This document shows positions 9,790-20,183 of a DNA stretch of 64,000 nt, in pieces. The notes under the pieces were generated by a model. The model was not told the DNA's origin. It saw only the letters and a program-made list of their open reading frames with translations, and did no database searches. The stretch is from Rhodocyclales bacterium (GTDB lineage Bacteria > Pseudomonadota > Gammaproteobacteria > Burkholderiales > Rhodocyclaceae), in contig JACRIX010000027.1 in assembly GCA_016215645.1 (NCBI GenBank), forward strand, positions 1-64,000. Reading direction: 5' to 3'. A program made the translations under genes and the position numbers. The stretch's first letter is position 1. Every line of letters begins with the position of its first letter.

Positions 9790-10275
9790 TTGACCAAGCA
9801 TAGCGTTCTGTTCGTTTGTACCGGCAACATCTGCCGTTCGCCGACGGCCGAAGGAGTGGCCCGAGGGCTTGCGCAACGGCGTGGCCTGGACTCCCGCTTT
9901 TACTTCGAATCTGCCGCGACGCACGGCTACCATGTCGGGGATCCGCCCGATCCCCGCGCACTGCGGGCAGCCCTGGCCCGCGGTTACGATCTTTCTGCGC
10001 AGCGGGCGCGGCGGGTCACCGAGTTCGATTTCGAGCGCTTCGACCTTGTGCTGGCGATGGGATATGACCACCTCGACTGGCTGCGTCGTGCCTGCCCGCG
10101 CCAGCATCATGGAAAGCTGCGCTTGTTCCTTTCCTATGTCGAGGGCGATTCGGCCGGTGAAGTACCCGACCCCTATTACGGCGGTTTGGCTGGCTTCGAC
10201 GAAGTTCTTGATCACGTCGAGGCGGTTGTGGACCGCCTCTTGCGGGAACTGTCCGCGCCTCCGGGTCGGACATAA
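9790..10275 (+). CDS. Low-molecular-weight protein-tyrosine phosphatase (TTG start)
   Basis: VLFVCTGNICRSPTAEGV (CX5R P-loop) and the DPYYGG motif near the C-terminus. Confidence 0.92.
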   Translation: MTKHSVLFVCTGNICRSPTAEGVARGLAQRRGLDSRFYFESAATHGYHVGDPPDPRALRAALARGYDLSAQRARRVTEFDFERFDLVLAMGYDHLDWLRRACPRQHHGKLRLFLSYVEGDSAGEVPDPYYGGLAGFDEVLDHVEAVVDRLLRELSAPPGRT

Positions 10276-10280
10276 AGTAA

Positions 10281-10304
10281 AACGGGCGCCCGAGGGCGCC
10301 CGTT
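10281..10304. terminator. Stem-loop between convergent LMW-PTP and rne, possible bidirectional terminator
   Basis: AACGGGCGCCC-GA-GGGCGCCCGTT, perfect 11-bp stem; no long U tract. Confidence 0.7.
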
Positions 10305-10322
10305 GCGTGAGGCGGTGGCCAA

Positions 10323-13082
10323 TCAGTCGCGGCGCGTTTCGACCATCTGCAATGGTTCGGCGGCAACGACCAGCGTAGCCCGTGGCTTGCGTCCGAGCTT
10401 GGGCGCTTCCTCGGCAAGCTCCGGTCGGGGTGTTGCGCTGCTGGTCTCGATCAGCACCAGGCCGGCTTGCTGCAGCGAGGTACCAAGATCGACCGGTTCC
10501 GGTGCCGGCGGTACAACGATCGGATCGGGTGTCTGTACCGGCGCTGGTGCGACCTCCATCGCAGGCGCTGGAACGGGCATGGGCGGCGACAGTTCGGCGG
10601 CGACCGGCGCCGGCGCAACTACCACAGGTTCAGGAGTCGGCGCTGGTGGTACGGCGATTTCTTCGGCCGGGATGGCTTCAGCGACCACGGTGGGCGGCAC
10701 GGCTTGGGCTGTCGGCGCCGGGGCGGCCTGAACCGGGGTCGGATGCCAACTCGCCATGACCGTGACAGTTGCTTCAGCGGCTTGGTCGATAGCGACGGAC
10801 GGCGCCACATCGGCAATCGCGGTGGCAGCGGCTACTGCAAGCTGGGCACTGGCCGTATCGACGTGTGCACCATCCTCACCACCGCGGCCACGGCCACGGC
10901 CACGGCGACCACGGCGGCCACTGCGGGCCTCGCCATCGGCGGCTTGGCTGTTATCGCCAGAGCCAGACCCGGTAGCTGGCGCGGGAGCCAGGCCGTTTTG
11001 CTGTGCGGCGGGGTCATTGCGCGGTGGGCGCGGCTCTCTCGGTTCGCGCGGCGGGCGTGGCTCGCGCTGCTGCTGTTCCCGGGGCTCGCGCGGCTCGCGA
11101 TTCTTGTCGCCGTCACGGGGTTCGCGGGGCTCGCGCGGTTTGCGGATGCCGTCGGCCTGCTGTTCGTCGCGTTTGGTTTGCGGCGCGCGGGGCTCGGACT
11201 TGCGCTCGTCGCGGTTGTCGCGTCCATCGCGCCTGCCATTGCGGTCGCGGTCGCGTCCGCCGCGATTTCCGCCGCGGTCGCGGTTGCCATCGCGGCCGCC
11301 TTCGCGGCGCTGCGTGGACGTCGTTTTGGTTTCGGCTACGGCCGGTGCTTCCTCCTTTTTGCTGCCGGTAAGGAAGGAAAACAGGCGAGTGAAGAAGCCG
11401 CCTTCGTTGGCTGCCAGCTGTTTCGGTGCAGACGCGAGAGGGGCCTTGGGCTCAATGTTTGGTGCCGGCTGGTCCGGGGTGATGCCCTTTACGGCGGCTT
11501 CGACCTTGACCGGCTTGGCGTCTGCCGCCTGTGCCGAGGGCGGCTGGTAAGCTTCCTCGACAGGCTTTTCGGCCATCTGGTAGCTGGCCAAGGCGATGCC
11601 TTCGGCATTCAGCTGATCGTGGCGCAGGCGAATGATTTCGTGGGCCGGCGTTTCCAGGTGGCGATTGGGCACGATCACCAGATTGACGCGGTGGCGCATC
11701 TCGATGCGTGAGATGTCGACGCGCTTTTCGTTGAGCAGGAAGGTGGCGACATCGACCGGAACCTGGCAGTGCAGGGCGCCGGTGTTCTCCTTCATCGCTT
11801 CTTCTTCGAGGATGCGCAGGATGTGCAATGCGGCCGACTCGGTACTGCGGATGTGGCCGGTACCAGTGCAGCGCGGGCAGGTGATGTAGCTGGTTTCGGC
11901 GAGTGCCGGACGCAGGCGCTGGCGCGACAGTTCGAGCAGGCCGAAGCGGCTGATCTTGCCGGTCTGGACGCGGGCGCGGTCATGGCGCAGGGCGTCGCGC
12001 AGGCGGTTCTCGACTTCACGCTGGTTCTTGGTCGACTCCATATCGATGAAGTCGATCACGATCAGGCCGCCGAGGTCGCGCAGGCGCAACTGGCGGGCGA
12101 TTTCGTCGGCGGCTTCGCAGTTGGTGCGGAAGGCGGTCTCCTCGATGTCGCTGCCCTTGGTGGCGCGACCGGAATTGACATCGACCGAGACCAGGGCCTC
12201 GGTGTGGTCGATGACGATGGCACCGCCCGAGGGCAGGGTGACCTGGCGCGAGTAGGCCGATTCGATCTGGTGTTCGATCTGGAAGCGGGAGAACAGCGGC
12301 ACGTCGTCGCGATAGCGCTTGACGCGATTCACCGTGCCGGGCATGACGTGCGCCATGAACTGCTGCGCCTGCTCGAAGATATCGTCGGTATCGATCAGGA
12401 TTTCGCCGATTTCGGCGTGGAAATAGTCACGGATGGCGCGGATGACGAGGCTGGATTCCTGGTAAATCAGGAAAGCGCCGCCCTGTGCCTTGGAGGCGCC
12501 GTCGATGGCGTTCCATAGCTGTAGCAGGTAGTTGAGGTCCCATTGCAGTTCTTCGATACTGCGACCGATGCCGGCGGTGCGGGCAATCAGGCTGGAGCCC
12601 TGGGGCACCACGAGTTGATCCATGACCTCCCGCAGTTCCTGGCGGTCTTCGCCCTCGACACGGCGCGAGACGCCACCGCCACGGGGATTGTTGGGCATCA
12701 GCACCAAGTAGCGGCCGGCCAGTGAGACATAGGTGGTCAGCGCCGCCCCTTTGTTGCCGCGTTCGTCCTTCTCGACCTGGACGATGAGTTCCTGGCCGTT
12801 GGACAGCACGTCCTGGATGCGCGCCTTGGAGACGTCGACTCCGGGCTTGAAGTAGCTGCGGGAAATTTCCTTGAAGGGCAGGAAACCGTGGCGCTCCGCG
12901 CCGTAATCGACAAAGGCGGCTTCGAGGCTGGGCTCGATGCGGGTGATGATCGCCTTGTAGATATTGCTCTTGCGTTGTTCCTTGTTGGCCGATTCGATGT
13001 CGAGGTCGATCAGCTTCTGACCATCGACGATCGCGACGCGGAGTTCCTCAGCCTGCGTCGCATTGAAAAGCATGCGTTTCAT
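10323..13082 (-). CDS. rne: Ribonuclease E
   Basis: [32 protein letters not shown]1 domain, [32 protein letters not shown]; long Arg/Pro-rich C-terminal tail. Confidence 0.96.
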   Translation of the reverse strand: MKRMLFNATQAEELRVAIVDGQKLIDLDIESANKEQRKSNIYKAIITRIEPSLEAAFVDYGAERHGFLPFKEISRSYFKPGVDVSKARIQDVLSNGQELIVQVEKDERGNKGAALTTYVSLAGRYLVLMPNNPRGGGVSRRVEGEDRQELREVMDQLVVPQGSSLIARTAGIGRSIEELQWDLNYLLQLWNAIDGASKAQGGAFLIYQESSLVIRAIRDYFHAEIGEILIDTDDIFEQAQQFMAHVMPGTVNRVKRYRDDVPLFSRFQIEHQIESAYSRQVTLPSGGAIVIDHTEALVSVDVNSGRATKGSDIEETAFRTNCEAADEIARQLRLRDLGGLIVIDFIDMESTKNQREVENRLRDALRHDRARVQTGKISRFGLLELSRQRLRPALAETSYITCPRCTGTGHIRSTESAALHILRILEEEAMKENTGALHCQVPVDVATFLLNEKRVDISRIEMRHRVNLVIVPNRHLETPAHEIIRLRHDQLNAEGIALASYQMAEKPVEEAYQPPSAQAADAKPVKVEAAVKGITPDQPAPNIEPKAPLASAPKQLAANEGGFFTRLFSFLTGSKKEEAPAVAETKTTSTQRREGGRDGNRDRGGNRGGRDRDRNGRRDGRDNRDERKSEPRAPQTKRDEQQADGIRKPREPREPRDGDKNREPREPREQQQREPRPPREPREPRPPRNDPAAQQNGLAPAPATGSGSGDNSQAADGEARSGRRGRRGRGRGRGGEDGAHVDTASAQLAVAAATAIADVAPSVAIDQAAEATVTVMASWHPTPVQAAPAPTAQAVPPTVVAEAIPAEEIAVPPAPTPEPVVVAPAPVAAELSPPMPVPAPAMEVAPAPVQTPDPIVVPPAPEPVDLGTSLQQAGLVLIETSSATPRPELAEEAPKLGRKPRATLVVAAEPLQMVETRRD
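10990..11310 (-). repeat. Low-complexity Arg-rich/REPREP repeat-coding tract within rne
   Basis: Encodes [27 protein letters not shown]...[41 protein letters not shown]. Confidence 0.8.
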
Positions 13083-13539
13083 GTGTGCTCCCGCGCGCAG
13101 TGCGGCGGAAGGGCACGACAAGTCTCACACCGCTGGCGTCAGGACGCGTGCGGCGTGTCTTGGGTCTGCTGTTGTTGTTGTGGCAGCTTCATGGTGCCTT
13201 CAAAAAACCTTGCAAACGAGTTGTCGACTTGTCTTCGGTAAAGCGGCCGCTGAAAATCCTTCAGCGCCCGGCAATCTGTGCCCAATTCCGTGTGTTGCGC
13301 GCAATCAAGTAGTATCGCTCTTTCGGGCGAGCGAAACACCCTGTGGTCGGCTGGCTGAGTCGTCGGTCGGTTTGTAAGTCCTGGCGGCGGTATTCCTGCA
13401 AGCCCTCGTCGCTGCGGCGCATCCGTCACCGGTAGGTGACTCGGCATCGGCGGCGGCGACATCCCGGGATGGTGCCACCGACGCCACTTCGGGCCGCCGG
13501 GCACACCGTCACGGGACGGCTAACCAAGCGATCAGTATA

Positions 13540-14508
13540 TTGGAAATGAAGGACTTGAGCAAAGATTCGGTTACATGGCTTGAGGTTGGCGACGAGGCCG
13601 AGGGGCAGCGCATCGACAACTACCTGTTGCGCGTAGCCAAGGGGGTGCCCAAGAGCCATATCTACCGCATCCTGCGCAGCGGCGAGGTGCGTGTCAATAA
13701 GGGCCGAGTCGCCGCCGAGTACCGTCTGCAGATTGGCGACAGGCTGCGCGTGCCTCCCCTGCGAACTGCCGAACGCCCATCTCAAGCGGCTGTTCCGGCA
13801 AGGGAATTCGTCCTTGCCTACGAAGACGAGGCGCTTATCGTGGTGGATAAGCCGGCAGGCACAGCGGTCCATGGTGGCAGCGGCGTGTCCTTCGGCGTTA
13901 TCGAACAACTGCGCCGGGCGCGGCCGCTGGCGAAACTTCTCGAACTGGCCCATCGCCTCGACCGGGAAACTTCCGGTCTGCTGGTGGTGGCCAAGAAGCG
14001 CGTGGCCCTGACCAAGCTCCACGACATGTTTCGCGACGGTGTGATAGCCAAGCGCTACCTGGCTTTGGTCAAGGGACGTTGGCGCAATGAACTGCAGCAC
14101 GTGCGCTTGCCTTTGTACAAATACCTGACGGCCGAGGGCGAACGCCGTGTCAGCGTCAACGCGGAAGGCAAGGTGGCGCATTCCATCGTCCGCCTGCTGG
14201 CGCGCTGGGAGAATTTCAGTCTGGTCGAGGTGGAGCTCAAGACCGGACGCACCCACCAGATACGCGTGCATCTGTCGCATCTGGGCTACCCGATTGCCGG
14301 TGACGACAAGTACGGAGATTTTTCACTCAACAAGCGCTTGCAGAAGGCCGGATTGGGACGCATGTTCCTGCATGCGGCAAAGTTGTCCTTGCCGCATCCG
14401 CTGTCGAATGAGCCCCTGGTGCTGGAGTCGCCACTGCCGCCTGAGTTGCGCGGCTTCGTCGATCAACTGGAAAGAAACGAGAAACGGGAATATGGGCAGG
14501 CGCTTTGA
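13540..14508 (+). CDS. rluC: 23S rRNA pseudouridine synthase RluC
   Basis: S4-like N-terminus GQRIDNYLLRVAKGVPKSHIYRILRSGEVRVNKGR; catalytic HRLDRETSGLLVVAK. Divergent from rne, as is common. Confidence 0.93.
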   Translation: MEMKDLSKDSVTWLEVGDEAEGQRIDNYLLRVAKGVPKSHIYRILRSGEVRVNKGRVAAEYRLQIGDRLRVPPLRTAERPSQAAVPAREFVLAYEDEALIVVDKPAGTAVHGGSGVSFGVIEQLRRARPLAKLLELAHRLDRETSGLLVVAKKRVALTKLHDMFRDGVIAKRYLALVKGRWRNELQHVRLPLYKYLTAEGERRVSVNAEGKVAHSIVRLLARWENFSLVEVELKTGRTHQIRVHLSHLGYPIAGDDKYGDFSLNKRLQKAGLGRMFLHAAKLSLPHPLSNEPLVLESPLPPELRGFVDQLERNEKREYGQAL

Positions 14509-15148
14509 TCTGATTGTTTTCGACTGGGACGGCACGCTGATGGATTCCACCGGCGCCATCGTTGCCAGCATCAAGGCGGCGGCGACCGACCTGGGTATCG
14601 AGCCGCCGACCGAGGAGCGCGCACGCCACATCATCGGCTTGGGCCTCATTGATGCGCTGCGCCTGGCGCTTCCCGACTTGCCAAAAGAGCGCTATCCGGA
14701 TGTGGCGCTGCGCTACCGCCATCATTACCTGTCACGAGATCAGGATCTCCTGTTGTTCGATGGGGCTGAGTCGCTGGTTGATGAACTTTCAGAAGCCGGA
14801 TACATGCTGGCCGTGGCGACCGGAAAGACGCGGGCGGGTTTGAACCGGGCATTCGATGTCAGTGGACTCGGCGCGCGCTTCCATGCCTCGCGCTGCGCCG
14901 ACGAGTGTCGGTCCAAGCCGCATCCGCAGATGCTGGAAGAGCTGATGGTCGAATTCGGTGTTGCGCCGGAGGCAACGCTCATGATCGGCGATACCACCCA
15001 CGACCTGCTGATGGCGAAAAACGCCGGTGTCGCGGCATTGGGCGTCGCCTATGGCGCACATCCACGCGTGACACTGGAGGCCGAGGCGCCCCTGTTCTGC
15101 GCCGCCGATGTGGCAGAACTGGCGGGGTGGCTGAGGGCACACGCGTGA
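14492..15148 (+). CDS. HAD-family phosphatase, phosphoglycolate-phosphatase-like
   Basis: FDLIVFDWDGTLMDSTGAI; MIGDTTHDLLMAKNAG. Confidence 0.88.
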   Translation: MGRRFDLIVFDWDGTLMDSTGAIVASIKAAATDLGIEPPTEERARHIIGLGLIDALRLALPDLPKERYPDVALRYRHHYLSRDQDLLLFDGAESLVDELSEAGYMLAVATGKTRAGLNRAFDVSGLGARFHASRCADECRSKPHPQMLEELMVEFGVAPEATLMIGDTTHDLLMAKNAGVAALGVAYGAHPRVTLEAEAPLFCAADVAELAGWLRAHA

Positions 15149-15510
15149 GCATCAAACGAATATGTCAGGCGGCCGATTTGCTCGAGGGTGGCGACGGACA
15201 TCGCTTCACTGTGTCGGCGGATGGCCAGGATGCTCCGGCATTCGTGATTCGCTTCAGGGGCCGGGTGCATGGCTGGGTGAATCGATGCAGCCACATGCCT
15301 GTCGAACTCGACTGGCAACCGACCAAGTTCTTCGATACATCGGGCTTATACTTGATTTGCGCGACTCATGGTGCGCTGTACGCACCGGATACGGGCCGTT
15401 GCGTGGCCGGACGCTGCATGCACGCGGGGCTGATTCCGGTTTCTGTGACGGAAGAGGACGGTTGGATCGTGGTCAACGAGGAAGGTGGGCAAGGTGTCGG
15501 ACGGGAATGA
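15145..15510 (+). CDS. Small stand-alone Rieske [2Fe-2S] protein (GTG start)
   Basis: CSHMPVEL...CATHGALYAPDTGRCVAG Rieske ligand motifs; overlaps the preceding stop. Confidence 0.85.
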   Translation: MSIKRICQAADLLEGGDGHRFTVSADGQDAPAFVIRFRGRVHGWVNRCSHMPVELDWQPTKFFDTSGLYLICATHGALYAPDTGRCVAGRCMHAGLIPVSVTEEDGWIVVNEEGGQGVGRE

Positions 15511-16438
15511 ACTGAACTGGGAGCGCAAGGTGCTCGAAAAGCTGGCGCTGGAAGCTCTGGCGGAGCAGAAAAGGGCGCGTCGCTGGGGTATTTTTTTCAA
15601 GCTGCTGGGCTTCGGTTACCTTGCCCTGTTGTTGATCGTGGCGCTGGATCTCGGCAAGGGCGACAGCGTGGCTGACGGCGCCAAATTCACCGCGCTGGTC
15701 GAACTCAACGGCGTCATCAAGTCCAAGGGCGATGCCAATGCCGAGCATATCGTCGGCGCCCTGCAGGCGGCGTTCGAGGACAAGCACACGGCCGGTGTGA
15801 TCCTGCGCATCAATAGTCCCGGCGGCAGCCCGGTCCAGTCGGGCATCATCAACGACGAGATGCGTCGCCTGCGTGCCAAGTATCCGGCCATTCCGCTGCA
15901 CGTGGTGGTTGAGGATGTCTGTGCTTCGGGCGGTTACTACGTGGCGGCCGGCGCCGACAAGATTTTCGTGGACAAGGCCAGCATCGTCGGATCGATCGGG
16001 GTGCTGATGGACGGTTTCGGCTTTACCGGCACCATGGAAAAGCTTGGCGTCGAGCGCCGTCTGCTGACCGCCGGTGAAAGCAAGGGCTTTCTTGATCCGT
16101 TTTCACCGCAGAACGAAAACCACAAGGACCATGCCAAGCAGATGCTGGGTGAGATTCACCAGCAGTTCATCGACGTGGTGCGCAAAGGGCGGGGCAAGCG
16201 CCTGAAGGAATCACCCGAGATGTTCTCGGGCTTGATGTGGAGCGGAGCCAAGAGCATTGAGCTGGGCCTGGCCGATGGCTATGGGTCGGTGGAAAGCGTG
16301 GCGCGCGATGTCATCAACGCCGCCGATGTGCGCGATTTCACGGTCAAGCAGAACTTTGCCGAGAAGTTCGCGAAGCAGCTCGGCGCTGAAATGGGCCAGG
16401 GTGTAGCCGCTTTCCTTACCGGCTTCACGCTACGTTGA
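15485..16438 (+). CDS. sppA: S49-family signal peptide peptidase (SppA-like)
   Basis: ILRINSPGGSPVQSGIINDEM, VVEDVCASGGYYVAAGADKIFVDKASIVGSIGV; one N-terminal TM. Start may be GTG at 15494. Confidence 0.9.
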   Translation: MGKVSDGNELNWERKVLEKLALEALAEQKRARRWGIFFKLLGFGYLALLLIVALDLGKGDSVADGAKFTALVELNGVIKSKGDANAEHIVGALQAAFEDKHTAGVILRINSPGGSPVQSGIINDEMRRLRAKYPAIPLHVVVEDVCASGGYYVAAGADKIFVDKASIVGSIGVLMDGFGFTGTMEKLGVERRLLTAGESKGFLDPFSPQNENHKDHAKQMLGEIHQQFIDVVRKGRGKRLKESPEMFSGLMWSGAKSIELGLADGYGSVESVARDVINAADVRDFTVKQNFAEKFAKQLGAEMGQGVAAFLTGFTLR

Positions 16439-18530
16439 TCGCGCCGACGCACATATCGGCCAACAGCAGTTCCTGAGCGCAAATGCGGTTGCGGCGCGAT
16501 ACCTTGACGCGGTATTCGCCGCTGCCGTTCATTTCCCATGCTTGCGCGTTGTCCGCGAGGTAGGGTTTGAGGCCTTCCTTGAGCACGCGCCTTTTCAGCT
16601 TGGGTTCGAGCACCGGGAAGCAGATTTCGATACGGCGGAAGAAATTGCGCTCCATCCAATCCGCGCTGGCCAGATAAATGTTCTGCGCGCCATCGGCGTG
16701 GAAGTAGAAAATTCGATGGTGTTCGAGGAAGCGCCCGACCACCGAGCGCACCCGGATGTTTTCCGACAGCCCCTTGACGCCGGGGCGTAGCGAACACACC
16801 CCGCGCACGATCAGATCGATGGTGACACCTGCAGCGCTGGCCTCGTAGAGGGCGGCAATGATCTCGGGCTCAAGCAGCGAGTTCATCTTGGCGATGATGC
16901 GCGCCGGCTTTTCGGCCTTTGCCGCCTCGATTTCGCGCTGGATCGCGGCAAGCATCTGCGAATGCAGCGAAAACGGCGCCTGCCAGAGGTGCTTCAGGGC
17001 ACTGGCCTTGCCCAGTCCGGTGAGCTGCTTGAAGACTTCGTTGACGTCGTCGCCGATTTCCGGGTTGGCGGTCAGCAGGCCGAAGTCGGTGTAGAAGCGC
17101 GTGGTGCGAGGGTGGTAGTTGCCGGTGCCGAGATGCACGTAGCGCCGGTAGCCGTGATCCTCGCGACGCAATACCATCAGCATCTTGGCGTGGGTTTTGT
17201 AGCCGACGACGCCATACACCACGTGGGCGCCGACTTCTTCGAGACGTGCCGCGATGGAGAGGTTGGCCTCTTCGTCGAAACGCGCCATGAGTTCGACCAC
17301 CACGGTGACTTCCTTGCCCTTTCCAGCCGCGCGCAACAGGTGTTCCATGAGCACGGAATCCGTGCCGGTGCGATACACGGTCATCTTGATCGCCACGACC
17401 TGCGGGTCCTCCGCGGCCTGTTCCAGCAGCTGGATCACCGGCGAAAAGGACTGGAAGGGGTGGTGCATCAGGATGTCCTGCTTGCGTATGCTCTCGAAAA
17501 TGTCGTAACGCTTGGTCAGGACCTTGGGCAGGCCGGGCTGGAAGGCCGGATACATCAGGTCAGGGCGGTCGACACTGTCGGGTACCGACATCAGGCGCAC
17601 CAGGTTGACGATGCCGGGAACGCGATAAAGATCATTGCGATCCAGGGCAAACTGCTGCAACAGAAAGTCAGTCATCACGGCGGAACAGTTGTCGGCGACC
17701 TCAAGGCGCACGGCATCGCCGAAATGACGCTGCGGCAATTCACCCTGCAATGCGATGCGCAGGTTTTTCACTTCTTCGTCGTCGACGAAGAGGTCGGAGT
17801 TGCGTGTGACTCGAAACTGGTAACAGCCCAGCACATTCATGCCGCTGAAAAGTTCGCCGACATAGGCATGAAGCACCGAGGACAGGAAAACAAAGCCGTA
17901 ATCGACGCCGCTGAGTTCCTCGGGCAGGCGGATTACCCGCGGCAGGGCGCGTGGCGCCTGGACGATGGCGGCACCGGAACTGCGGCCGAAGGCGTCCGTG
18001 CCCTCAAGTTCGACGGCGAAGTTAAGGCTTTTGTTCAGCACCCGGGGGAAGGGGTGGGAGGGGTCGAGCCCGATCGGGGTCAGCACCGGCATGACTTCAC
18101 GGATGAAGAAATCGCGGATCCAGGCGCGCTGCTCTTCCGTCCACAGGCTGCGGCGGAAGAAGGCGATGCCTTCCTTCTCCAGGGCAGGGAGGATGACGTC
18201 ATTGAGCAGCGTGTATTGCTCGCGGATCAACTCATGCGCCTGGTCGGTGACGCGACGATAGACCTCATGCGGGGCCATGCCGTCGGCGCCGACGGCATGG
18301 CTGTCGAGCTTGAGTTGCTCCTTCAGGCCGGCTACCCGGATTTCAAAGAATTCATCGAGATTCGACGAGACAATGCACAGGAAGCGCAGGCGTTCAAGCA
18401 GGGGCACGCGGCTGTCCGCCGCCTGCGCCAGGACGCGCCGATTGAAGGCGAGCAGCGAGAGTTCGCGGTTGAGGAAATGTTCGGTGGCAAAACGGCGAGC
18501 TGCGGACATATTCGTTTCCGGAAATGGCAA
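16425..18530 (-). CDS. ppk: Polyphosphate kinase 1
   Basis: FLNRELSLLAFNRRVLAQ, YVHLGTGNYHPRTTRFYTDFGLLT, KMNSLLEPEIIAALYEAS, SADWMERNFFRRIEICFP. Confidence 0.96.
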   Translation of the reverse strand: MPFPETNMSAARRFATEHFLNRELSLLAFNRRVLAQAADSRVPLLERLRFLCIVSSNLDEFFEIRVAGLKEQLKLDSHAVGADGMAPHEVYRRVTDQAHELIREQYTLLNDVILPALEKEGIAFFRRSLWTEEQRAWIRDFFIREVMPVLTPIGLDPSHPFPRVLNKSLNFAVELEGTDAFGRSSGAAIVQAPRALPRVIRLPEELSGVDYGFVFLSSVLHAYVGELFSGMNVLGCYQFRVTRNSDLFVDDEEVKNLRIALQGELPQRHFGDAVRLEVADNCSAVMTDFLLQQFALDRNDLYRVPGIVNLVRLMSVPDSVDRPDLMYPAFQPGLPKVLTKRYDIFESIRKQDILMHHPFQSFSPVIQLLEQAAEDPQVVAIKMTVYRTGTDSVLMEHLLRAAGKGKEVTVVVELMARFDEEANLSIAARLEEVGAHVVYGVVGYKTHAKMLMVLRREDHGYRRYVHLGTGNYHPRTTRFYTDFGLLTANPEIGDDVNEVFKQLTGLGKASALKHLWQAPFSLHSQMLAAIQREIEAAKAEKPARIIAKMNSLLEPEIIAALYEASAAGVTIDLIVRGVCSLRPGVKGLSENIRVRSVVGRFLEHHRIFYFHADGAQNIYLASADWMERNFFRRIEICFPVLEPKLKRRVLKEGLKPYLADNAQAWEMNGSGEYRVKVSRRNRICAQELLLADMCVGAINVA

Positions 18531-18605
18531 TCCTTTGATTATGTTTCAGTTTGATTGCGGCTTCATGACGATGATCAAACAATTGCACGGAGTTAGAATC
18601 CGGCC

Positions 18606-20090
18606 ATGGCCTATGAAATGATTGCCGCTGTCGACCTTGGCTCGAACAGCTTCCGACTTCAGGTGGGCCGTATCGTCGGCAACCAGATCTATCCGCTCGA
18701 TGGGCTCAAGGAATCGGTGCGTCTGGCCGCGGGTCTGAGTCCGGACAAGCGTCTCGATGCCGTATCGCAGGAGCGGGGGCTGGAAGCCCTGGCGCGCTTT
18801 GCGGAGCGGCTGCGGGGTTTCGACGCCGGCGCCGTGCGGGCGGTGGCGACCAACACACTGCGCGTGGCAAAAAACGCGTCGGCATTCCTCGAAAAGGCCG
18901 AGTCTGCGCTGGGTTTCCCCATCGAGGTGATTGCCGGTCGCGAGGAAGCGCGCCTCATTTATCTGGGTGTTGCCCATACCCTGGCACGTCCCGAATCCCG
19001 GCAACTAGTAGTCGATATCGGCGGTGGTTCGACTGAATTCATCATCGGGCAGAACATCGATCCGGTGCGTCTCGAATCGCTCTACATGGGCTGCGTCAGT
19101 TTCAGCCTGCGCTTCTTTCCCGAGGGCAGGGTCGACAAGCGCAGCTTCAAGGAAGCCGAGCTTGCGGCACGACGCGAATTGCAGGCCATCGTGCATGAGT
19201 TCCGCGAGGCCGGTTGGGACGAAGCCATTGGCTCCTCCGGCACGGCCAAGGCGCTGGTTGACTTGCTCGAATTGAATGGATGGTCGGACCATGGCCTGAC
19301 TCGCGAGGGCTTGGAGAGGCTGCGTACGGCTTTGCTGGATGCGGGCAGCGCGCCACGCCTCAAGCTGGAAGGGCTGCGTCCCGACCGCGTGCCGGTGTTG
19401 CCGGGTGGCCTTGCCATCATGTCGGCAATATTCAAGGAGTTCGGCCTTGAACGCATGATATTTTCCGAAGGCGCCCTGCGCCTCGGGGTGCTCTATGACC
19501 TCTTGGGGCGGCACCATCACGATGATCTGCGTGAAGCCACGGTGAATCGTTTCATGCAACGCTACGACGTCGATAGGCGGCAGGCAGCGCGCGTTGCCCA
19601 TACGGCCATGGCCTTGCTCAATCAACTGGTTCCCAGCAGTCGTGAAGCCGGCCATCCGGACGCGCAGTTCCTCATATGGGCGGCGCGAATGCACGAGATC
19701 GGCATTTCGGTGGCGCACTCTAGCTACCACAAGCATAGTGCCTACATTCTTGCCAACGCCGACATGCCCGGGTTCTCGAAGCGGGATCAGGCCCGGCTTT
19801 CGCGTCTGGTGCTGGCCCACCGCGGCAAGCTGGAACGCGCGCAACCGTTGCGCGGTGAGGCCGTGGAATGGACCTTGATCTTCTGCCTGCGCATTGCGGT
19901 CCTGCTGCATCGGTCTCGGGACGACAGGCGTCCACCGCCATACGAGGCCGAATTCATGCGCAATGGATTCCAGCTTACCCTTGGTGCCGCAGGGCTCAAT
20001 GTCCTGCCAATGACGGCTGCGGCACTCGATGATGAGGCCTTGCAGTGGTCCGGTATCGGCGGCGAGCTCATGCTCCTGCGCGGCACGTGA
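18606..20090 (+). CDS. ppx: Exopolyphosphatase, Ppx/GppA family
   Basis: MIAAVDLGSNSFRLQVGR, VVDIGGGSTEFIIG; divergent from ppk. Confidence 0.92.
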   Translation: MAYEMIAAVDLGSNSFRLQVGRIVGNQIYPLDGLKESVRLAAGLSPDKRLDAVSQERGLEALARFAERLRGFDAGAVRAVATNTLRVAKNASAFLEKAESALGFPIEVIAGREEARLIYLGVAHTLARPESRQLVVDIGGGSTEFIIGQNIDPVRLESLYMGCVSFSLRFFPEGRVDKRSFKEAELAARRELQAIVHEFREAGWDEAIGSSGTAKALVDLLELNGWSDHGLTREGLERLRTALLDAGSAPRLKLEGLRPDRVPVLPGGLAIMSAIFKEFGLERMIFSEGALRLGVLYDLLGRHHHDDLREATVNRFMQRYDVDRRQAARVAHTAMALLNQLVPSSREAGHPDAQFLIWAARMHEIGISVAHSSYHKHSAYILANADMPGFSKRDQARLSRLVLAHRGKLERAQPLRGEAVEWTLIFCLRIAVLLHRSRDDRRPPPYEAEFMRNGFQLTLGAAGLNVLPMTAAALDDEALQWSGIGGELMLLRGT

Positions 20091-20183
20091 AGGCTTGTGG
20101 CCGGCGCCGATGAATGCCCTCCGGTGCTCGCCAGCGCCGGTACAATCGGCCACATCTTCCAATCCAGGCACGATTCACCTGCG

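Noticed and set aside
10467-11711. Plus-strand ORF of 414 aa opposite rne
   Set aside because: Product of the repetitive Arg-rich tail read on the other strand.
16962-18554. Plus-strand ORF of 530 aa
   Set aside because: Antisense to ppk; composition of a shadow ORF.
18531-18605. Possible Pho box between ppk and ppx
   Set aside because: No convincing tandem CTGTCAT-like repeats.
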